Below are positions 49,322 to 58,455 of a stretch of DNA of 64,000 bases, piece by piece. Each line of letters opens with the position of its first letter. Positions within the stretch are counted from its first letter, which is position 1. The stretch lies in the NCBI GenBank assembly GCA_964615375.1, contig CAZTOW010000037.1, positions 32,906 to 96,905 of the forward strand, in the 5' to 3' direction. The position numbers were made by a program, and so were the translations under genes. Source of the DNA: CAZKWG01 sp964615375. Its GTDB lineage: Bacteria > Myxococcota_A > UBA796 > CAZKWG01. Under the pieces are notes generated by a model. That model had not been told where the DNA came from and searched no databases. It worked only from the letters and a program-made list of their open reading frames with translations.

Positions 49322-51880
49322 ATGCCGCTCGTCTCTTTGCTCGTCTCCCTCGCGCTGGCCCAGGAGCCGCCTGTCGTCGCCCGTGACAGCGACCTCATCC
49401 TCGTCATCAGCGGCGGCGTGTCCCGGGGCGCCTACCAGGCCGGGCAGATGTACGTGTTCACGAGCTGGCTGCGCGAGCTCCAGGCGGCGGGGCCCGCGCC
49501 GGACTGCAAGGAGGAGGATCTCTCTCCGAGGTGCGACTGGCCGGGCCGCGGGATCACCGTCGCCGGGGCCAGCGCGGGCAGCATGAACGCGGTCCTGACC
49601 AGCCTGGAGCTCGCCGCGCCCAGCGGGCCACCCTGGGGCCTGCCCGAGCGCTCGCTCCCCTTCCGCGCCTGGATCCCGCTCGGCTTCGGCCCGCGGGACG
49701 AGGCGGTGGATCGCCTGCCCGAGGACAGCGCGGTGGACCCGAAGGAATACCAGGCCCTGATCCATGACCAGAAGGTGCTCCAAAGCCTGGAGGCGGCGGC
49801 CCGGGAGGTCGGCGCGCGGGAGATCACCCAGGGACAGCCGCCCGTGCGCCTCGTCATGACCGTCGCGCGCCACCAGCCCACCACGGAGGACCAGGTCACC
49901 CAGGAGCTCACGCTCACCTTCGGCTTCGAGCTCGACGTGCCGTCGCAGCCGGCCGTCCTCGCCTCGCGCTGCCCGGGGGAGCGCTCGCCGCCCTGCAAGC
50001 TCGAGGAGCGCTACGCCACGGTCCGCCTCGACCCCCGGACCGCGGACGCCTCGCCGCTCCGGGTGCCGCTGGCGCAGGCGGCGGGCCTCTCCCTCGCCTC
50101 CAGCACGATCCCGGCCGCCCTGCCCCTCTTCGAGCTCTCCTGCCTGCGCTTCGACCAGATGAGCTCCCGCCCGGATCAACGCTGCAGCGCGCCCGGGGGA
50201 GAGGAGGTGGTCTGGCTCATGGACGGCGGGACGCTGGAGAACAACCCGCTGCGCGTGGCCTACCCCTTCGCCTGGCGGGGCGACGGCACGCACGGCGGCC
50301 ATCACCCGCCCTTCCTCTTCCTCGACCCCGACCTCCGCCCCGGGACCGCGCGCGCCGCGGACCGCGTGGAGAACATGTGGCAGCGCTACTTCCAGATCCT
50401 CGGAGGGGAGGGCTCCTCGGGGAGCGTGATCGACGCCGCGCGCAGCCAGAGCATCAGCCTCTATCTGGATGACTACAACCTGAGCACGATGCTGCACGAC
50501 GCCAGCGTCCCCGCGGCGACCTCTCCCTATGGCGGCTACATGGGGAACTTCCTGGCTCTCTATGATCGCAGCCTGCGCGTCTGGGACTTCTATGCGGGGA
50601 TGGAGGACGCCTTCCGTTGGATCCAACACAGCACGGGGGAGGATCTCCGGGCGCGTGTGCCGCAGGGCTCCCTCTACGGCGCGGTCATGGGCCTGGCGAC
50701 CGGGCCTGAGGGGGTGCGCGGCGTCGAGGGGAGCTCAGACCCCTGCAAGGACCGGGGCGCGAGCCTGAAGCCCTGCTGGTCCACCCTCGACGAGATCGTG
50801 CGCCTCTCCCCGCTCGGGGAGGCCCCGATGGAGGACGATTCGCTGCTCCGCGCCGACGCCACGCAGACCTGGCGCAACCTGCTCGTCCTCTCCCAGGTCT
50901 ACCGCAGCTCAGAAGAGGCCCGGGAGAAGGGGCGCCCCTGGTCCCTCAGCCAGCTCGCCGACGCGCTGGAGGGCTGCGTCACCATCCCCGTGGACGAGGC
51001 GCTGCCCATGGAGGGCAGCCTGCGCCAGCCGCGCCGCTGCGGGAGCGAGCGCCGTGCCGTGGCGCGGGCCGAGGCGCGCGGCGAGGAGGGCGGGACCCCC
51101 GTGCGCTACGTGCCGCTGGACCTCCGCCTGGCCCGGGTGGACTACCGCCAGAGCTTCGGCGACGGCCTCCAGTGGTACACGGGCTGGCAGCTCGGGCAGG
51201 TCGGGAAGCGGGACGTGCTCTCCGGCGCGCCGCTCACCGACGTGAGCCTGGCGCTCCTGCGTCAGTTCAGCGGGAGCCCACCCTGGAGCTGGACCGTCGG
51301 CCTGGCCGGACCCGAGCTCGAGGCCAGCGGCTTCGCCCTGGCCGCGGGCGTCCGCGGGAACCTGCGCTGGGACGACGTTCGGATGCACCCGGTCCTCGAG
51401 GGCACGCTGCGCCTGGACTGGCCGCTGCACGCCCCGCAGCTCCGCGACCACGGCGGGGTCATCGCGCCCGACAGCGTCATCCTCCCCGCGGACGCGCTCT
51501 CGCTCCAGGTGGGCGCGGGCTTCAACGTCGGCTTCTGGCGGCGCGGCGGCGCGGAGCCGCCCGTGTTCTCGCCGCGCTACAACCTGCGCCTGGGCTTCGG
51601 GTTGGCGGCGCGGATCGTGCTGAGCTCGGGGGTCAGCGAGGCCGACCTGGACGCGCGCACGCCGATCCATGTGTGGGTGGAGCACGACGACTTCCCGGCC
51701 ACCCGCCTCGGCGCGGCGCTGGGCGGGACCACCAGCCTGGATCTGTGCGGTTTGACACAGTTCGAGGTCTCCTGGTTCCCGTACAGCGCGGAGCAGCGGG
51801 CGGCGCTGCGCCAGGAGCTCAGCGAGGCGCCCCCGCTCTTCTCCCGGGATCTGATGGTGGCCCTGCGCTTCCCACTCTGA
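49322..51880 (+). CDS. Exported patatin-like phospholipase with C-terminal beta-barrel-like region (852 aa)
   Basis: The signal peptide (PLVSLLVSLALA) exports the protein. The patatin core has the oxyanion loop SGGVSRGAY (30-38), nucleophile Ser84 in AGASAGSMNA and catalytic Asp301 in DGGTLENNPL, so the Ser-Asp dyad is complete. From about residue 600 the sequence turns into alternating amphipathic strands (YVPLDLRLARVDYRQSF, then WTVGLAGPELEASGFALAAG and RYNLRLGFGLAAR) ending in RDLMVALRFPL. This resembles an outer-membrane barrel, as in PlpD-type type Vd autotransporters, though no POTRA domain is obvious. The activity would be phospholipase A at the cell surface. A 14-bp repeat begins at its stop codon. 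Confidence 0.82.
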   Translation: MPLVSLLVSLALAQEPPVVARDSDLILVISGGVSRGAYQAGQMYVFTSWLRELQAAGPAPDCKEEDLSPRCDWPGRGITVAGASAGSMNAVLTSLELAAPSGPPWGLPERSLPFRAWIPLGFGPRDEAVDRLPEDSAVDPKEYQALIHDQKVLQSLEAAAREVGAREITQGQPPVRLVMTVARHQPTTEDQVTQELTLTFGFELDVPSQPAVLASRCPGERSPPCKLEERYATVRLDPRTADASPLRVPLAQAAGLSLASSTIPAALPLFELSCLRFDQMSSRPDQRCSAPGGEEVVWLMDGGTLENNPLRVAYPFAWRGDGTHGGHHPPFLFLDPDLRPGTARAADRVENMWQRYFQILGGEGSSGSVIDAARSQSISLYLDDYNLSTMLHDASVPAATSPYGGYMGNFLALYDRSLRVWDFYAGMEDAFRWIQHSTGEDLRARVPQGSLYGAVMGLATGPEGVRGVEGSSDPCKDRGASLKPCWSTLDEIVRLSPLGEAPMEDDSLLRADATQTWRNLLVLSQVYRSSEEAREKGRPWSLSQLADALEGCVTIPVDEALPMEGSLRQPRRCGSERRAVARAEARGEEGGTPVRYVPLDLRLARVDYRQSFGDGLQWYTGWQLGQVGKRDVLSGAPLTDVSLALLRQFSGSPPWSWTVGLAGPELEASGFALAAGVRGNLRWDDVRMHPVLEGTLRLDWPLHAPQLRDHGGVIAPDSVILPADALSLQVGAGFNVGFWRRGGAEPPVFSPRYNLRLGFGLAARIVLSSGVSEADLDARTPIHVWVEHDDFPATRLGAALGGTTSLDLCGLTQFEVSWFPYSAEQRAALRQELSEAPPLFSRDLMVALRFPL

Positions 51881-51937
51881 GCGGGCCACTCTGAGCGGGC
51901 CGCTCTGAGCGGGCCACTCTGAGCGGGCCCCTCTGAG
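51875..51937 (+). repeat. 14-bp tandem repeat over the patatin stop codon
   Basis: The unit CTCTGAGCGGGCCN is repeated 4.5 times, the last base varying (A, G, A, C). The first unit contains the TGA stop of the patatin gene, and each copy repeats the stop. It mirrors the repeat at 21250-21288 in unit length and position. Confidence 0.85.
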
Positions 51938-51948
51938 GGCGCCGCCGT

Positions 51949-53547
51949 CTACGCCGCCACCGCTCCACCCAGGGTGGAGAGGGCCCAGACCCGCAGCGCG
52001 CCCAGCGCGGTCGTCGCCTCGCGGAGCTGCCCCACCAGCTCGGCCGCCTGGCCGCGGGCCGCGCTCATGGGCTGGCCCACCAGGCGCTCCAGGCGTCGTC
52101 CGGCGCCGACGACGGTGCGCGCGAGCTGGGCGAGGCCCTCGTCGGCGCGGAGCAGCACCGGCCGCACCGGGGCGCGCGGGTGGACGCGGCGCACGGCCAG
52201 CGCGGCGGCGGTCAGCTCCACCTGGGTGCGGCTGAGCGCGTTGACCAGCCCCGTCGCCGCCTCCAGCACGGGCGAGACGTGGCCGATGCTCAGGCTCGGG
52301 TCGGGCGGCAGGTCGGCCACGTCGGCGCCGCCGGTGAGCCGGGCCAGCAGGGCGTCCACCGCGGCGACCGCCTCCTCCTCCTCGGGCATGGTGGGGATCT
52401 CCGAGAGGTCCACGCCTGGGATGTCCGGGGTCACGCTCTGCGGGATCACCCGGGTCAGCGCCCGCCCGCCGATGGGCAGCGGCTCCTCCTTGGGCGGGGG
52501 GAGCTCGTCGGAGCCCGCCTGCGCGCCCAGGATGCTCTGGAGGAGCTGCGGGGCGCGCAGCCGCCCGAAGGCGTCCACGCCCGAGGCCGCCTCCATCGCC
52601 ACCGGCCAGGCGTCGCGCCGCAGCGCCACCGCCGCCGCCCTGTCCAGCGGCACGCCCCCGCCCTCCAGCGCCTCCACCGAGACGCACAGCGAGGCCAGCC
52701 GCGCCGCCGCCCCCGCGTGCCCGGTGGCCTCCACCAGCAGCGCCGCCGAGGGCCCGCCCAGCACGCGGGCCAGGCTGCGGGTCAGCAGGCCGTCGGCGGC
52801 CTCCATCAGGAAGCGCCCGATCTCGGCGGGCCGCCCCAGCGGGTCCAGGACGCCCGTGCTGTCCACCAGATCCTCGGGCTCCAGCGCGCTGCGCCGCCCC
52901 AGCCGCGCCGGGTCCATCAGCGCCGGCTCCACCGCCTGATAGAGGGCGTCCCCCCAGCGCGTCACCTCGCCCAGCGGGCCGAGCCGCGCGCCGATGGCCT
53001 CCAGATCGGCCTCCTCGATGGCGTCCTTCGCCTTCGGCGGCAGCAGGTCCTGGGCGCCCAGCCCGGGGATGTTGCGGATGGGGCTCCCGCGCATCCTTCG
53101 GCGCTTGCGCGGCTTGCCGCTGCCGTCGTCGTCGTCCTCTCCGCCGAACAGGTTCTCCAGGTCCCAGGGGTCGCCGCCGCCGCCGGCCCCGCCGCCGCCG
53201 CCCGTGCCGCCGAAAGCGCGCTGGCTCTCCTCGTGCTCGGCGCCCTCCTCCTCCTTGTCACCCAGCTCCTCCTCGGCCTCCTGCTGCTCGGCCTCCTCCT
53301 CCTCCATCTCCACCGACAGATCCGCCCCCTGCGCCGCGGGGGTGTTGCGGTTCATGATGTTGTTGAGCGCCTGGTTGCCCATGCTCTTCTGGAGGCGCTG
53401 CGCCGTCTCCGCGTTGAGGTCTTTGCCCTCCTCCAGCGCCTCGAGATCCTGCTTCTGGGTGAAGGCGTCGCCCTTGCGCCCCGGCTCACGCCCGAAGGCC
53501 CCCGCCTTCAGCTCGCGCTGCAGCTTCTGATCGAGCGCCGACGCCAT
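51949..53547 (-). CDS. GNxA-motif protein with acidic linker, possible eCIS-associated (532 aa)
   Basis: The N-terminal segment (1-65) is helical and ends in AQRLQKSMGNQALNNIM (49-65), similar to the GNxA motif of eCIS cargo and DUF4157 proteins and to AAQNLLGNSAVTGML in the protease at 36983-38305. A very acidic stretch (75-110), a Gly-rich run, a DDDD patch and a basic KPRKRRRMRG patch follow. The remaining 360 residues are helical, Ala/Leu-rich and without recognised motifs (VLGGPSAALLVEATGHAGAA). There is no signal peptide. It could be an eCIS-loaded protein or an unrelated scaffold. It is divergent from the pseudokinase operon. Confidence 0.55.
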   Translation of the reverse strand: MASALDQKLQRELKAGAFGREPGRKGDAFTQKQDLEALEEGKDLNAETAQRLQKSMGNQALNNIMNRNTPAAQGADLSVEMEEEEAEQQEAEEELGDKEEEGAEHEESQRAFGGTGGGGGAGGGGDPWDLENLFGGEDDDDGSGKPRKRRRMRGSPIRNIPGLGAQDLLPPKAKDAIEEADLEAIGARLGPLGEVTRWGDALYQAVEPALMDPARLGRRSALEPEDLVDSTGVLDPLGRPAEIGRFLMEAADGLLTRSLARVLGGPSAALLVEATGHAGAAARLASLCVSVEALEGGGVPLDRAAAVALRRDAWPVAMEAASGVDAFGRLRAPQLLQSILGAQAGSDELPPPKEEPLPIGGRALTRVIPQSVTPDIPGVDLSEIPTMPEEEEAVAAVDALLARLTGGADVADLPPDPSLSIGHVSPVLEAATGLVNALSRTQVELTAAALAVRRVHPRAPVRPVLLRADEGLAQLARTVVGAGRRLERLVGQPMSAARGQAAELVGQLREATTALGALRVWALSTLGGAVAA

Positions 53548-53593
53548 GGATGGTCCTCCACGAGGACGCTACCACAAGGGAGCCCTTTTCCGG

Positions 53594-53599
53594 TATTGT
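53594..53599 (+). promoter_or_regulatory. Possible -10 for the pseudokinase operon
   Basis: TATTGT stands in a short AT-rich patch 65 bases before ATG 53665, in the divergent region between the GNxA protein and the pseudokinase operon. No clear -35 is present. Confidence 0.3.
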
Positions 53600-53664
53600 G
53601 GCGCCACGCGGCGGCGCCCCGCCGGGACGGGGACGAGCGCGCGCTGGGTGAAGCGGGGATTCGG

Positions 53665-56064
53665 ATGCAGAAGATCGGCAGATTCACTCCCACGGGCCGC
53701 AAGCTGCTGGGCCCCGGGGCCGACCTCGTCGAGCTGGACGCGGACAACGGCCTGCGGCACACGGCCATCGTCTTCCACCCGCAGTTCCGCGCGCACCGCG
53801 CGATCAACGAGGCCCTGGACGTCGTGCGCGGCTTCCTGGAGGCGCCGCTGGTCACCGGGCTCGTCGAGCTGGTCGATCACGACCGCGCGCTGGGCGCCTT
53901 CGTCTACCCCACGGGCCAGAGCTGGTCGGTGGCCGAGGTGATCCGCTCGCTGGCCGACATGGGCGAGAGCGGCGGCCTGCGCGCCGGCCTCGAGCTGATG
54001 TACGCCGCGGGCCAGATCCTGTCGGAGGCCGCGGACATCGGCGCGATGTCGGGGGTCTACTCCCACGGCGGGCTCACCCCCTGGCGCGTGCTGCTGAAGC
54101 AGGACGGGCAGGTGATGATCATCGGCGAGGCGCTCCCCCAGGTGGAGATCCTCACCTTCGCCGAAGACCAGACGCAGATCCCGCGCGAGGACTCCTTCCG
54201 CTACTGCCCGCCCGAGCGCATCGAGTTCGAGCCGGAGAACCTCTCCTCCGATCTGTTCGGGCTCGCGCTGGTGGCCTTCGAGCTGATGACGGGCAAGCCG
54301 GTCTACGACGGGCTGGTGGACGACATCCGGCAGCAGGCGGCGCGCGGCGAGGGCTCGCGGCGCCTCTTCAAGTACCGCGACCAGATCCCCGACGGCACCC
54401 GCGCCCTGCTGACCACCGCCCTGCGGCCGAACCCCCAGGACCGGCACGCCTCCGGCGCCGCCTTCCTGGAGGAGGTGCGCAAGCTGCTCTCCAGCGGCGA
54501 GGCCCGCGGCCCCAGCCTGATGGAGGTCATGGAGCGGGTGGCGGCGCAGGGCAAGCGCGTGGGCAAGCAGCTCCAGGGCGGCAAGACCGAGGCGATCTCC
54601 CCCGGGGATCGCCAGAAGCTGCTCCAGGAGCTGGAGGCCGCCGACGCCCCCGCCGCCCCCGTCTCCCCCGCGCGCCAGGAGTGGGCCCCCGCCCAGCGCG
54701 CCCGCCGCGGCGCCGAGCCCGCCACGCCCCCGGCCACGCCGCCCACCCCGCCGCCGATGCCCCCGCCCACCCCGGTGGCGCTGGAGCCCACCGCCGAGGC
54801 CCCCCGCTGGAGCTCGGCCGCCCGCGCCCGCCCCGTGCGCCGCGGCTCGGTGCTGCCGGAGGGCGAGGCCCCCGAGGAGGCGGCGCCGCCCATCCCCACC
54901 GCCCAGCCCGCCACGCCGCCCCCCGCCGGGGGCAACCGCCTGGCCGACCAGCTCTTCGCCCGCATGCGCGCCGCCGAGGGCTCGACCGAGGAGGACGCCG
55001 AGGGCGACGGGGGCCGCTTCACGCCCGGCCGCGTGCGCCGCGCGCCCGTCCGCGCCCAGGGGGGCGAGGGCCTCCCCTCCATCGGGAGCCCGCCCGAGCC
55101 CGAGCCGCCGCCCGTGGAGAGCGCCCGCGTGAGCCCGGTCTCCCGGGTCAGCCCGCCGCCCGCGCGGGGCGCGCCGCCGCCCCCGGTAGAGCCGCCGCCG
55201 CCGCCGATCTCGCCGCTGCCGGTGTCCCCGCCCCCGGTCGAGCCCGTGCAGATCCGCCGCCTCACGCCGACGGCGCAGCCGCCCACCCCTCCCCCGCCCC
55301 CGCTGACACCACCGGCGACACCACCGGCGACGCCACCGGCGACACCACCGGCGACGCCACCCCTCGCTCGCAGCTCGCTGGACGACCAGGGGCCCGTGGT
55401 GGTCTCGGTGGATCCCGAGCCGTCCTCTCCCCAGGGCGTGCCCGCGGTGCTCCGCCCGGCCCTGCCCTCGGAGGCCGCGCGCGTCCCCGGCGCCGGCTTC
55501 ACCGGGGCCGCCGAGCTGCGCCGCGCGCCCGACAGCCTGCTGACCGGCCGCAAGAGCAACGTGGAGCTCTACACCTTCCAGCGGGAGGTCGGCGGCAAGG
55601 CCGTGCGCGTGCGCCTGCCGGTGCGCTCCACCCTCGGCGAGGCCGTCTCCTTCCTGGTCGGCTACGTGCTCCCCGTGCGCGCCGACCTGACCGGCCAGCT
55701 CTCCGGCTGGTACCGGCTCGACCAGGACGGCCGCGCCCTCTCGCCCTCGGCGGCGCTGGAGAGCGTGGACGCCGCGAGGCCGCTGGTCATCCGCTTCGTG
55801 CCCAACCAGGTGGTCTTCGCCGACATCGAGATCGTCTCGGGCCCCGCGCCCGCGCGCTTCGTGGCCCCCGTCGGCACCGCCGTCCCCGCGGCTACGCTGG
55901 TGGACCATCTCGCGGCCTGGCTCGGGCTCCCTGACGGGCGCTGGAGGCTCTGCCGCGACGGGCGGGTGCTCGACAGCCACGCTATCCTCGCCGATGATGA
56001 GGTGTCGGGGCTCCTGCGGCTGTCGCTGCGCGTGGTCCCCGGTGACGAGGCGGAGGCGGGATAG
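53665..56064 (+). CDS. Pseudokinase fused to two ubiquitin-like domains (799 aa)
   Basis: Residues 1-280 have the shape of a Ser/Thr kinase but lack its key residues. There is no glycine loop or lysine. The catalytic loop reads YSHGGLTPWRVLL instead of HRD-KPEN. DFG is replaced by IGE at 153-155. The C-lobe is well kept (YCPPERIEFEP, then SDLFGLALVAFELMTGKPVY). A disordered Pro/Ala linker (320-610) contains TPP-ATPP repeats. The C-terminus has two consecutive YukD/ubiquitin-like folds (633-712 with GKAVRVRLPVRSTLGEAV; 717-795 with RWRLCRDGRVLDSHAILADD). The gene heads a tight operon. In type VII secretion a pseudokinase (YukC/EssB) and a ubiquitin-like protein (YukD/EsaB) are separate partners, so the fusion is notable. 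Confidence 0.75.
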   Translation: MQKIGRFTPTGRKLLGPGADLVELDADNGLRHTAIVFHPQFRAHRAINEALDVVRGFLEAPLVTGLVELVDHDRALGAFVYPTGQSWSVAEVIRSLADMGESGGLRAGLELMYAAGQILSEAADIGAMSGVYSHGGLTPWRVLLKQDGQVMIIGEALPQVEILTFAEDQTQIPREDSFRYCPPERIEFEPENLSSDLFGLALVAFELMTGKPVYDGLVDDIRQQAARGEGSRRLFKYRDQIPDGTRALLTTALRPNPQDRHASGAAFLEEVRKLLSSGEARGPSLMEVMERVAAQGKRVGKQLQGGKTEAISPGDRQKLLQELEAADAPAAPVSPARQEWAPAQRARRGAEPATPPATPPTPPPMPPPTPVALEPTAEAPRWSSAARARPVRRGSVLPEGEAPEEAAPPIPTAQPATPPPAGGNRLADQLFARMRAAEGSTEEDAEGDGGRFTPGRVRRAPVRAQGGEGLPSIGSPPEPEPPPVESARVSPVSRVSPPPARGAPPPPVEPPPPPISPLPVSPPPVEPVQIRRLTPTAQPPTPPPPPLTPPATPPATPPATPPATPPLARSSLDDQGPVVVSVDPEPSSPQGVPAVLRPALPSEAARVPGAGFTGAAELRRAPDSLLTGRKSNVELYTFQREVGGKAVRVRLPVRSTLGEAVSFLVGYVLPVRADLTGQLSGWYRLDQDGRALSPSAALESVDAARPLVIRFVPNQVVFADIEIVSGPAPARFVAPVGTAVPAATLVDHLAAWLGLPDGRWRLCRDGRVLDSHAILADDEVSGLLRLSLRVVPGDEAEAG
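55312..55363 (+). repeat. 12-bp tandem repeat coding TPPA
   Basis: ACACCACCGGCG-like 12-base units with T/G variation are repeated about four times in the Pro-rich linker of the pseudokinase gene, encoding TPPATPPATPPATPP. Length variation between strains is likely. Confidence 0.75.
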
Positions 56065-56067
56065 CCC

Positions 56068-57654
56068 ATGAGCCAGGAGCGTTGGGACGTCGTCGTCAAG
56101 TTCACGGAGGGGCCCCTGTCCTTCCAGGGCGACATCGTCTGCCGCGGGCCGGTGGTGCGCATGGGGGCGAACCCGGGGCCCGGCGGGTTGAAGCTGGAGG
56201 GCTACCGCGCGCTGGACGACCGGCAGGCGGTGATCCAGTCCTACGACGGCGGCACGGTCTCCATCGCCCCCGTGGGCACGAACCAGGTCCGCGTCGCCCC
56301 CTACGAGAACGTGGACTGGGGGGAGTACCCGCCCATCCGCGGCCCGGTCTACCTGAGCCCCGGCGCCGCCGTCCACCTGGGCCCCCCCGGTCGCGGCGTC
56401 ACCCTGCTCTTCGTGGAGAGCCGCCGCCTCGGCGTCTGGGAGCAGGGGCAGATCCTCTCCGAGTCGAAGCTCGCCGAGTCCAGCCAGATCAAGGAGCTGG
56501 AGGTGGACCGCGGCAGGCCCGCCTGGTTCATCCCCGCCATGGTGATGATCGGCGTGTCCACGGCGGTGGCCGTGCTGATCTGGCTGATCAAGCCGCCGGA
56601 GATCCCGCCCCTGGGCCCCGTCGAGGAGGGCCAGGAGTACTACACCTTCGTCACGCAGACGGAGCCGCTGGACCCGCGGCTGGCCGAGGGGCTCAACGCG
56701 CCCTTCTACGCCTTCGTGATGGCGCCGAACGCCGACGCCGCGGGCATGCCCGAGCTCAAGCAGGTCGGCCAGTGGGACCAGCGCTTCTACGAGTACGTCT
56801 CGCGCTCGGCCCAGGCCCACGCCCGCGCCTGGAAGTTCTGGCAGCGCCTCGAGCAGGTGCGCGAGCACTACGGCTACGTGGTCAAGGAGCTGCGCGACAA
56901 CGGCCTGCCCGAGGTCTTCGCCGGCATCCCCTACCAGGAGTCGCGCTACAACCCGAACTCGCAGTCCTATGTCTGCGCGCGCGGCTGGTGGCAGTTCATG
57001 CCCGAGGTCGCCCACCGCGTGGGCATCAAGGTCCAGAACTGCAAGCTGCGCGGGAGCGCCGAGCCCTGGTCGCCCACGGGCATGATCGTCCCCAAGCAGG
57101 ACAAGCGCGTGTACTTCGACGCCTCCACCAACTCCTGCCGCATCCAGGACTGCGCGGTGGACGAGCGCGAGGATCTGCAGGCCACCACCCGCGGCGCGGT
57201 CAAGCTGCTGGCGGAGGCCTTCATGGACGAGGAGCTGCGGACCACCGGCTCGGTGGTGCAGATGAGCATCCTCAGCCACAACATGGGCTACGACGACAGC
57301 CGCTACAACCCGGACCGGCGGTCGGGCGTCAAGTGGGCCTGGAAGCGCTACTCCGAGGCGAAGAAGCTGGAGAAGGCCCCCGACTTCTACGGCCAGAACA
57401 TCCTCTGCACGGACCCCAAGGCCCCGCCCGACGAGAAGTGCGGCAGCGTGATGTGGAAGGAGACCCAGCACTACGCCTACAACATCGTCGCCCAGCACAT
57501 GCTCGCCGTCTGCTACTACGCCCGCAACTACAGCGAGGAGGCGGCGTTCGCGCCCTGGAAGGAGTATGACCGCGGGGACGGGTACTGCACCCGGACCTTC
57601 CAGGTCCCCAGCACCCAGGAGGTCCTGGCCAAGGGCGGCGGAGGTGGACGGTGA
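56068..57654 (+). CDS. FHA-like, single-TM, periplasmic lytic transglycosylase (528 aa)
   Basis: Residues 1-145 form an FHA-like beta-sandwich in the cytosol (DIVCRGPVVRMGANPGPGGL, then VYLSPGAAVHLG). One TM helix follows at about 153-175 (WFIPAMVMIGVSTAVAVLIW). Outside, residues 270-480 match the SLT/GH23 lytic transglycosylase fold with catalytic Glu291 in IPYQESRYNPNS, and GWWQFMPEVAHRVG. Several cysteines (NCKL, NSCRIQDC) suggest disulphides. It would link phospho-signals inside to peptidoglycan cleavage outside. It starts three bases after the pseudokinase stop and overlaps the next gene, so it acts in the same complex or pathway. Confidence 0.82.
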   Translation: MSQERWDVVVKFTEGPLSFQGDIVCRGPVVRMGANPGPGGLKLEGYRALDDRQAVIQSYDGGTVSIAPVGTNQVRVAPYENVDWGEYPPIRGPVYLSPGAAVHLGPPGRGVTLLFVESRRLGVWEQGQILSESKLAESSQIKELEVDRGRPAWFIPAMVMIGVSTAVAVLIWLIKPPEIPPLGPVEEGQEYYTFVTQTEPLDPRLAEGLNAPFYAFVMAPNADAAGMPELKQVGQWDQRFYEYVSRSAQAHARAWKFWQRLEQVREHYGYVVKELRDNGLPEVFAGIPYQESRYNPNSQSYVCARGWWQFMPEVAHRVGIKVQNCKLRGSAEPWSPTGMIVPKQDKRVYFDASTNSCRIQDCAVDEREDLQATTRGAVKLLAEAFMDEELRTTGSVVQMSILSHNMGYDDSRYNPDRRSGVKWAWKRYSEAKKLEKAPDFYGQNILCTDPKAPPDEKCGSVMWKETQHYAYNIVAQHMLAVCYYARNYSEEAAFAPWKEYDRGDGYCTRTFQVPSTQEVLAKGGGGGR

Positions 57655-58391
57655 CCCTGCGACCCTTCATCGTGGGCGGGGTGACCCTCATCCTCGCCGG
57701 CGTCAACGGCTACCTGCTCTACACCGAGTACAACTGGCACTCGGAGTTCAAGGGCATCGCGCCCTCCGAGTTCCAGCCGCGCCACATCACCGACGACAAC
57801 GACCCGCTGCTGGCGCTCCAGCCCATCCCGACCGACCGCGAGAAGAACCTGAAGGCCATGGGGCTCCCCGACCCCATGATCAAGAAGACCCTCGACCGGC
57901 TGCGGGATCTCGACGACCGGCACAAGGAGCGGCTCACCCTCTTCCTGGAGGGCATGGACGATCCCACGCAGGTCGAGGACGCCTTCTGCGGCCAGACCCA
58001 GCAGCTCCGGCCGCGCTACGGCGCGCTGCGCTTCCTCATCGAGGAGGAGCAGAACATGCGGCGCCCGGTCAACATCGACCGCGTCAGCGGGCTCAAGCGC
58101 CAGAAGTGGACGCTGACCGCCCCCATCGACGAGGTCTACCGCGTGGCCGAGCTCGGCGAGGAGAAGCACGAGGACGCCACGCTGATGGCCATCGCCGCGC
58201 TCGTGCTCGCCAAGGAGGAGGACCTGCTGGAGGGGCGCAAGCCCTTCGGGCGCGGGCTGGCGTCCACCTGGTCCTGGGACGTGGTCAAGAAAGAGAACCC
58301 TGGGATCGAGGACAGGCTCGTTGAATACTTCGCTTTGATGCACATCACCTGGGAGCTGATGGCAGGCCCGGGTGGGCTGTGCGGCGAGTGA
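57651..58391 (+). CDS. Membrane-anchored periplasmic protein of unknown function (246 aa)
   Basis: The gene starts at GTG 57651, overlapping the transglycosylase stop (GTGA). A single N-terminal TM helix (FIVGGVTLILAGVNGYLLY, 6-24) anchors a mostly helical domain with DPMIKKTLDRLRDLDDRHKE and LTAPIDEVYRVAELGEEKHE. There is no signal cleavage site and no known motif. The last Cys (GLCGE) pairs in sequence with Cys in DAFCGQT. The coupling with the transglycosylase suggests a regulator or scaffold for it. Confidence 0.65.
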   Translation: MTLRPFIVGGVTLILAGVNGYLLYTEYNWHSEFKGIAPSEFQPRHITDDNDPLLALQPIPTDREKNLKAMGLPDPMIKKTLDRLRDLDDRHKERLTLFLEGMDDPTQVEDAFCGQTQQLRPRYGALRFLIEEEQNMRRPVNIDRVSGLKRQKWTLTAPIDEVYRVAELGEEKHEDATLMAIAALVLAKEEDLLEGRKPFGRGLASTWSWDVVKKENPGIEDRLVEYFALMHITWELMAGPGGLCGE

Positions 58392-58417
58392 GCCCTCCCG
58401 GCCCGGCGCTGGCGCGC

Positions 58418-58423
58418 TATAGT
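58418..58423 (+). promoter_or_regulatory. -10 element ahead of the kinase gene
   Basis: TATAGT precedes ATG 58456 by 32 bases in the 64-base gap after the previous gene. It suggests an additional internal promoter for the kinase and the following gene. Confidence 0.35.
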
Positions 58424-58455
58424 GGCGCGAGCGCCCGTCCGGGTGGAGACCCTGC

